Positions 7,246 to 11,352 of a stretch of 11,352 nucleotides of DNA are shown in pieces. Made by a program: the position numbers and the translations under genes. This DNA is from an uncultured Carnobacterium sp. (GTDB taxonomy: Bacteria > Bacillota > Bacilli > Lactobacillales > Aerococcaceae), in assembly GCA_937976325.1 (NCBI GenBank), contig CALJSD010000163.1:1-11352 (forward strand), read 5' to 3'. The notes beneath the pieces are model-generated. The model did no database searches. It worked only from the letters and a program-made list of their open reading frames with translations, and was not told the DNA's origin. Within the stretch, counting starts at the first letter, position 1. Each line of letters begins with the position of its first letter.

Positions 7246-8562
7246 TTAGTTTCTTTCCATTAATTGATTTGACATAATTGCTTTAGCAACGATCGAATTT
7301 TCTAATAAAACCGAGATATCTAATTTCGATACTTTACGACCATTATCGAGCATTTGAATTTGAATCACAATATGACTTTCGATTGGAATCATCTTCAAGT
7401 AATGCATTTCTAATTGTTCAATCACGGTGTTACGACGTTGACTTCTATGAATAAATTCTTTTGAAGCAACCGAAACCACTTCACATAACACCCCAAAGGA
7501 AAGCATCCCAAGGTTGTTCGTCATCTGTGGTGTAACCGTAAAGCTAAAGTTAGCACCCGTTGGATTCACTTCAACGATTTCCAAGTTTTCACTGACGTCA
7601 TCTTCAAATGTATTTCCTACTTGCGGTTGGCGTTGTGTCAGTTGCATCGCCTTCATAACATCTCGTCTTGAAATTATCCCAATGAGCTCCATATTGTCTT
7701 GTACAACAGGCAACATCTCTAACCCATTCCAGATCATTGAATGCGCAACACTAGCTACTGAAGCATGTAATTTTGACACAGACGGATTCTTTGTCATAAC
7801 GCGTTCCATCGTTAGCGTATCTGTTTTCCCTAAAATATCTTTAGCAGATACCACACCCACTAAACGATTCGAATGATTTACAACTGGGAAACGCGAATTC
7901 CCTGTCTTCTCACTGAGTTGGCGATACTCTTTAACGGTTTGATCGATTTTCATGTAATTCGTGTTTTCAATATCGTTGTAAATATCCGCGACAATCATGA
8001 TTTTCTTCTTAATCAACTGATCGGTCATCGCACGGTTGATAAGACTGGCAACGGTAAATGTATCGTAAGTTGTTCCCATTAATGGGATTTTAAGTTCATC
8101 CGCTTTTTGAATTAATTGAGGTGTCGCTAGAAATCCCCCTGTAATTAAAACTGCAGCTCCTTGATTTAGAGCGAGTAATTGAGCATCTTCACGATTCCCG
8201 ATAATCACAAGAGATTCAGGTTGAATATAACGTGTCATAGCGTCTAATGTCATCGCACCAATGACAAAGCGGTTTAAGATTTTATCTAACCCTTCGTGCC
8301 CACCGAATACTTCCCCTTCAATAATCTTAATAATTTCTCCAAAAGATAGTTTTTCTAGATTATCCTTTGTCTTACGTTCAATACGAATCGTGCCAACACG
8401 TTCAATGGTTGAAACAATCCCGATATTCTCTGCTTCCTTAATAGCGCGGTAGGCAGTCCCTTCGCTCATTTCCATATTCTTCGCGATTGAACGCACAGAG
8501 ATTTTCTCTCCAACCGGTAACGATTCAATATAACGAATGATTTGTTGATGCTTTGATGTCAT
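7246..8562 (-). CDS. ytoI: YtoI-type regulator: HTH, DRTGG, two CBS domains, hotdog domain
   Basis: 438-residue cytoplasmic protein with the four-part architecture of B. subtilis YtoI, which is of nearly the same length. An N-terminal winged-helix-like HTH spans about 1-62 (helices around IRSIAKNM and SEGTAYRAIKEAE). A DRTGG domain covers about 72-178, with ITGGF at 140-144. A CBS pair follows at about 195-308: FPVVNHSNRLVGVVSAKDIL in the first and LPVVQDNMELIGIISRRDVM in the second. A hotdog-fold, thioesterase-like domain fills about 336-436. CBS domains usually bind adenine nucleotides, and hotdog domains bind or hydrolyse acyl-CoA, so this looks like a ligand-responsive DNA-binding protein. 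The ligand and targets are not known to me. The ATG at 8560-8562 has a good ribosome binding site (AGAGGGG) about seven bases upstream. It is the first gene of an operon with two nrnA paralogs. Confidence 0.9.
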   Translation of the reverse strand: MTSKHQQIIRYIESLPVGEKISVRSIAKNMEMSEGTAYRAIKEAENIGIVSTIERVGTIRIERKTKDNLEKLSFGEIIKIIEGEVFGGHEGLDKILNRFVIGAMTLDAMTRYIQPESLVIIGNREDAQLLALNQGAAVLITGGFLATPQLIQKADELKIPLMGTTYDTFTVASLINRAMTDQLIKKKIMIVADIYNDIENTNYMKIDQTVKEYRQLSEKTGNSRFPVVNHSNRLVGVVSAKDILGKTDTLTMERVMTKNPSVSKLHASVASVAHSMIWNGLEMLPVVQDNMELIGIISRRDVMKAMQLTQRQPQVGNTFEDDVSENLEIVEVNPTGANFSFTVTPQMTNNLGMLSFGVLCEVVSVASKEFIHRSQRRNTVIEQLEMHYLKMIPIESHIVIQIQMLDNGRKVSKLDISVLLENSIVAKAIMSNQLMERN

Positions 8563-8601
8563 AATATCCCCTCTGTATTAAAAAAATGAAACACCTAACT
8601 T

Positions 8602-8629
8602 AAACTGTACTATTATTGTACTAAAGTTT
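8602..8629 (-). promoter_or_regulatory. Interrupted dyad and -10-like box upstream of ytoI
   Basis: On the plus strand AAACT then GTAC (8602-8610) is mirrored by GTAC (8618-8621), three extra bases, and AGTTT (8625-8629), around a 7-base centre. A -10-like TACAAT on the minus strand (8615-8620) falls inside it. I found no convincing -35 at the right distance. The arrangement would suit an operator, possibly for YtoI itself given its HTH, but this is inference. Confidence 0.3.
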
Positions 8630-8650
8630 CGGGATAAATACTAGAGCAAA

Positions 8651-8682
8651 AATAAAAAAACTGGCCAAAACAGACCAGTTTT
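8651..8682 (-). terminator. Rho-independent terminator of the metalloregulator gene
   Basis: AAAACTGG (8657-8664) pairs with CCAGTTTT (8675-8682); two further inner pairs (one G-T) leave a loop of about six bases. On the minus strand the stem is followed by a T-rich tract, TTTTTTTATTTTT. It starts about ten bases after the stop codon. Confidence 0.85.
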
Positions 8683-8691
8683 ATCACTATT

Positions 8692-9096
8692 TTATTCTGA
8701 AAATGGTGGTATTTCTTCTCCATGAGGACAATGTGTTGGATTCCCTAAAAATTCCGCTAATCGCTCTGTCATTTCTACAGTAGAAGCATGTTCAAGAATC
8801 TCTGCTTGATCATGAACAGACTCTCCGCTAAATCCAAGTGATTTTACGAGAAAAACTTCCCATATTTTATGAGAACGAATCAAGCGTTCAGCCACTTTAA
8901 TTCCCTTCTCTGTTAATTTAGCACCTGTATAACGGATGTATTCAACCGTCCCATCATTTACAAGCTTGTTCAACATCTCTGTTGTGGAAGCTGCTGAGAG
9001 GTCCAACATTTGATTGATGGCCTTATTTGTCACAAATTTATCTTTACCACCCAATTTATAGATTGTTTTAATGTAATCTTCCTTATTTGGTGTCAT
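8692..9096 (-). CDS. Short DtxR/MntR-family metalloregulator lacking the C-terminal SH3-like domain
   Basis: 134-residue metal-dependent transcription factor, closest in sequence character to the streptococcal ScaR/SloR/PsaR group that senses Mn2+. A winged HTH spans about 1-66 (opening MTPNKEDYIKTIY; recognition helix around SAASTTEMLNKL), and the dimerisation and metal-binding part spans about 67-130. Candidate ligands are D7, H76, E80, E99, E102, H103 (AEILEH, 98-103) and C123/H125 in HCPHG. ScaR/PsaR proteins are about 215 residues and continue after CPHG into an SH3/FeoA-like domain; here the ORF stops nine residues after CPHG. No coding remnant follows, because a terminator comes at once, so this is not an obvious frameshift. 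B. subtilis MntR (142 residues) is naturally short. The ATG at 9096 is chosen for its AAAGGAG site seven bases upstream; an in-frame ATG at 9132 lies inside the promoter. Targets are unknown and no transporter gene is nearby. Confidence 0.88.
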   Translation of the reverse strand: MTPNKEDYIKTIYKLGGKDKFVTNKAINQMLDLSAASTTEMLNKLVNDGTVEYIRYTGAKLTEKGIKVAERLIRSHKIWEVFLVKSLGFSGESVHDQAEILEHASTVEMTERLAEFLGNPTHCPHGEEIPPFSE

Positions 9097-9122
9097 AAGC
9101 CATCTCCTTTCATTTCCATAAT

Positions 9123-9135
9123 AGTATAGCATACT
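9123..9135 (-). promoter_or_regulatory. Extended -10 promoter overlapped by a dyad, upstream of the metalloregulator
   Basis: The minus strand shows TGC directly before TATACT (9123-9128), an extended -10 form; no good -35 is visible. The 13-base stretch is a perfect dyad, AGTAT and ATACT around three bases, so it covers the -10 box. Such a position suits repression, perhaps by the regulator it precedes (inference). The start would be near 9116, with a leader of about 20 nt. Confidence 0.4.
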
Positions 9136-9157
9136 TCATGAATGAAAAACAGAACAA

Positions 9158-9188
9158 AGAAAGAGCCTTAGGAAGCTCCTAAGGCTCT
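9158..9188 (-). terminator. Rho-independent terminator of adhE
   Basis: AGAGCCTTAGG (9162-9172) pairs perfectly with CCTAAGGCTCT (9178-9188), and one further A-T pair leaves a 3-base loop. On the minus strand the stem is followed by TTTCTTTG, an imperfect T-tract. It begins 15 bases after the adhE stop codon, and it isolates adhE from the downstream metalloregulator. Confidence 0.85.
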
Positions 9189-9203
9189 GATCATTATCGT
9201 TAA

Positions 9204-11352
9204 TTATTTGATACGACCTGGACGTTCTTTATAACCATAGTATGCGTCAGCAAGAATTTCTTCCATATCAGCTACCATTGGTAAACGAGGGTTCGCAGGT
9301 GAACATTGATCTTCATAAGCAAGCATTGCAATTTCATGAATTGTATCTAACCATTCTTTATGGTCAACACCTTGAGCTTTGAAGTTCATTTCGATTCCTA
9401 CAGCTTCTCCTAATTCGTAAACAGCTTTAGCAAGTGCATCCACTGCTTCTTCTGGAGTTGATGATGGTAATCCTAACATACGAGCGATGTCTTGGAATTT
9501 TTCATCTGCACGGTAGTAGTTGTATTTTGGCCATGTAGCTGCTTTTGCAGGACGAGTACCATTGTAACGGATTACGTATGGTAATAGGATCGCATTTGTA
9601 CGTCCGTGAACTGTGTGGAAGAATCCACCAATCTTATGTGCCATTGAGTGGCTCATACCAAGGAACGCATTCGCAAATGCCATACCAGCCATTGTAGAAG
9701 CGTTATGCATTTTTTCGCGTGAAACGAAATCAGCATTTTTCACACTGCTTACTAAGTTTTCAAATACTAATTTGATTGCTTGCAATGCTAAACCATCAGT
9801 ATAATCGTTTGCAAGTGTTGAAGTGTATGCTTCGATGGCGTGCGTTAATACGTCCATACCAGTATCGGCTGTTACAAAGTCTGGAACTGTCATAACTAAT
9901 GCAGGGTCAACAATCGCAATTGTTGGTGTTAATGAGTAGTCAGCTAACGGATATTTACGGTTGTTTGCTTTATCTGAAATTACCGCGAATGGTGTTACTT
10001 CAGAACCTGTACCAGATGTAGTTGGGATACCAACATATTTAGCACGTTCGCCTAACTCTGGGAATTTGAATGCACGTTTACGGATATCCATGAATTTTTG
10101 AACTAAGTCACGGAAGTCCACTTGTGGTTGTTCATAGAACATCCACATTACCTTCGCAGCATCCATTACTGAACCACCACCAAGTGCAACGATTGTATCT
10201 GGCTCGAAGCTCTTCATGATTTCTGCACCACGATTTACTGTAGTGATGTCTGGATCTGGTTCTACGTCTGAGAATACTTCATAAATTACTTTGTTTGGAC
10301 GTAATTCTAATTGTTCAATAACACGTTGTAAGAATCCTAATTTAACCATTGCTTGGTCAGTTACAATCATTACACGGCTTACATTTTTCATTTTTTGTAA
10401 GTATTGAATTGAATCGCGTTCGAAATAGATTTTTGATGGAACTTTAAACCATTGCATGTTATTTCTACGTCTCCCTACTTTTTTGATATTTAATAGATTT
10501 ACAACACTTACGTTATCCCCAACTGAGTTACGTCCATAAGAACCGCAACCAAGTGTTAATGATGGGATAAATGCGTTATAAACGTCCCCGATACCACCGA
10601 AAGTAGAAGGAGCATTCCAAATAACACGAATTGCACGAACAACGCGTCCGAATTCTTTCGCTAATTCAGCGTCTTCAGTATGAATTGCTGCTGAGTGTCC
10701 TAAACCATGGAACTCAACCATTTGACGTGCTTTATCAATACCGTCTTCACGAGATTCTGATTTAAGAATTGCAATCACTGGAGAAAGTTTTTCACGTGTT
10801 AACGGTTCTTTTTCGCCAACTTCTTTACATTCTGCAGCAAGAATGTTTGTTCCTTCTGGAACTGAGAATCCAGCTTGTTCAGCAATCCATGCAGCTGGTT
10901 TACCAACGATGTTTGCATTTAATTTAGCACCTGCACAGTTTTTGCTGTTTGCTTTTACGCCGAAGCAGAATTCTTCTAATAATGCTTTTTCTTTTTTATT
11001 AACAAAGTAAGTATGGTAGCTCTTTAATTCATTAACGAATTCATCGTAAATTTCTTTATCAATAATCGCTGCTTGTTCAGAAGCACACACCATACCATTA
11101 TCAAATGATTTACTCATTACGATATCGTGAGCTGCTTGACGAATGTTAGCAGTTTTTTCAACGTAAGCTGGTACATTACCTGCACCAACCCCAAGAGCTG
11201 GTTTACCACATGAATATGCAGCTTTAACCATCGCGTTACCACCTGTTGCTAAGATAGTAGCAATTCCGTCGTGGTTCATTAAAGCGTTTGTTGCTTCAAT
11301 TGATGGATGTTCGATCCATTGGACACAGTTTTCAGGAGCTCCTAGAGAAGTT
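9204..11352 (-). CDS. adhE: Bifunctional acetaldehyde-CoA/alcohol dehydrogenase AdhE, N-terminus outside the window
   Basis: Cytoplasmic fermentative enzyme that reduces acetyl-CoA to acetaldehyde and then ethanol, re-oxidising NADH; the family forms spirosome filaments. The frame is open to the right edge with 715 full codons visible. By alignment from memory with E. coli AdhE about 155-160 N-terminal residues are missing. The aldehyde dehydrogenase half shows LATGG, GVGAGN and the catalytic Cys in FDNGMVCASEQ (codon 11085-11087). A linker (KKVGRRRNNMQWFKVP, near 10440-10490) leads to the iron-dependent alcohol dehydrogenase half. That half has GGGSVMDAAK, TTSGTGSEVTPF, D and H in MDVLTHAIEAY, and H in MSHSMAHK and in FHTVHGR. 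The four Fe ligands correspond to D653, H657, H723 and H737 of E. coli. The C-terminus is intact (ends near KERPGRIK). The internal ATG at 11279 is not the true start, because conserved sequence (ENCVQWIEHPS) continues upstream. Confidence 0.97.
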   Translation of the reverse strand, partial: TSLGAPENCVQWIEHPSIEATNALMNHDGIATILATGGNAMVKAAYSCGKPALGVGAGNVPAYVEKTANIRQAAHDIVMSKSFDNGMVCASEQAAIIDKEIYDEFVNELKSYHTYFVNKKEKALLEEFCFGVKANSKNCAGAKLNANIVGKPAAWIAEQAGFSVPEGTNILAAECKEVGEKEPLTREKLSPVIAILKSESREDGIDKARQMVEFHGLGHSAAIHTEDAELAKEFGRVVRAIRVIWNAPSTFGGIGDVYNAFIPSLTLGCGSYGRNSVGDNVSVVNLLNIKKVGRRRNNMQWFKVPSKIYFERDSIQYLQKMKNVSRVMIVTDQAMVKLGFLQRVIEQLELRPNKVIYEVFSDVEPDPDITTVNRGAEIMKSFEPDTIVALGGGSVMDAAKVMWMFYEQPQVDFRDLVQKFMDIRKRAFKFPELGERAKYVGIPTTSGTGSEVTPFAVISDKANNRKYPLADYSLTPTIAIVDPALVMTVPDFVTADTGMDVLTHAIEAYTSTLANDYTDGLALQAIKLVFENLVSSVKNADFVSREKMHNASTMAGMAFANAFLGMSHSMAHKIGGFFHTVHGRTNAILLPYVIRYNGTRPAKAATWPKYNYYRADEKFQDIARMLGLPSSTPEEAVDALAKAVYELGEAVGIEMNFKAQGVDHKEWLDTIHEIAMLAYEDQCSPANPRLPMVADMEEILADAYYGYKERPGRIK

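Noticed and set aside
9097..9132. Twelve-codon N-terminal extension of the metalloregulator from the ATG at 9132
   Set aside because: This ATG overlaps the promoter region; the ATG at 9096 has a strong ribosome binding site and starts with the family-typical MTPNKEDY.

Overview
The window is AT-rich and every gene I can support lies on the minus strand, so transcription runs from high to low coordinates. The gene set points to a low-GC Gram-positive of the Lactobacillales: RNase Y, an LPXTG surface protein, NrnA-type DHH phosphoesterases, a YtoI-type CBS/DRTGG regulator, a ScaR/PsaR-like metalloregulator and bifunctional AdhE. A Carnobacteriaceae member such as Granulicatella fits, but that genus call is inference without a search.

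Layout from right to left (the direction of transcription). (1) adhE enters from beyond position 11352; about 155-160 N-terminal residues are missing. It ends at 9204 and is closed by a strong 12-bp hairpin terminator. (2) A short DtxR/MntR-family regulator (9096 to 8692) has its own extended -10 promoter, a dyad over that promoter and its own terminator. It keeps the DNA-binding and metal-ligand part of the ScaR/PsaR family but lacks the C-terminal SH3/FeoA-like domain. (3) An apparent operon runs from 8562 to 5235: ytoI (HTH-DRTGG-CBS-CBS-hotdog), a first NrnA-like gene two bases after it, and a second NrnA-like paralog that also has a plausible promoter of its own. It ends at a terminator at 5205-5229. 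(4) A monocistronic gene for a 1315-residue cell-wall-anchored adhesin (5056 to 1109) has a good sigma-A-type promoter and a terminator. (5) rny (RNase Y) starts at 890 and runs off the left edge. It has a near-consensus promoter at 979-1007 and a perfect dyad in its leader.

How the genes relate: the ytoI-nrnA-nrnA block is the most coherent functional unit. NrnA enzymes hydrolyse pAp, short oligoribonucleotides and, in several Firmicutes, pApA from c-di-AMP turnover. CBS domains commonly bind adenine nucleotides, so YtoI could sense a nucleotide related to the NrnA substrates (inference). RNase Y makes RNA fragments whose terminal products are NrnA substrates, but rny is separated by the adhesin and has its own promoter. 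The adhesin, the metalloregulator and AdhE look like independent transcription units.

I found no CRISPR array, tRNA, rRNA, insertion sequence or phage gene. I do not see a clearly undescribed system. The best leads are the duplicated NrnA pair under a sensory regulator, the domain-truncated metalloregulator, and the dyads at three promoters. No stretch longer than about 300 bases is without a gene. The longest gap, 891-1108, holds the rny promoter and leader and the adhesin terminator.
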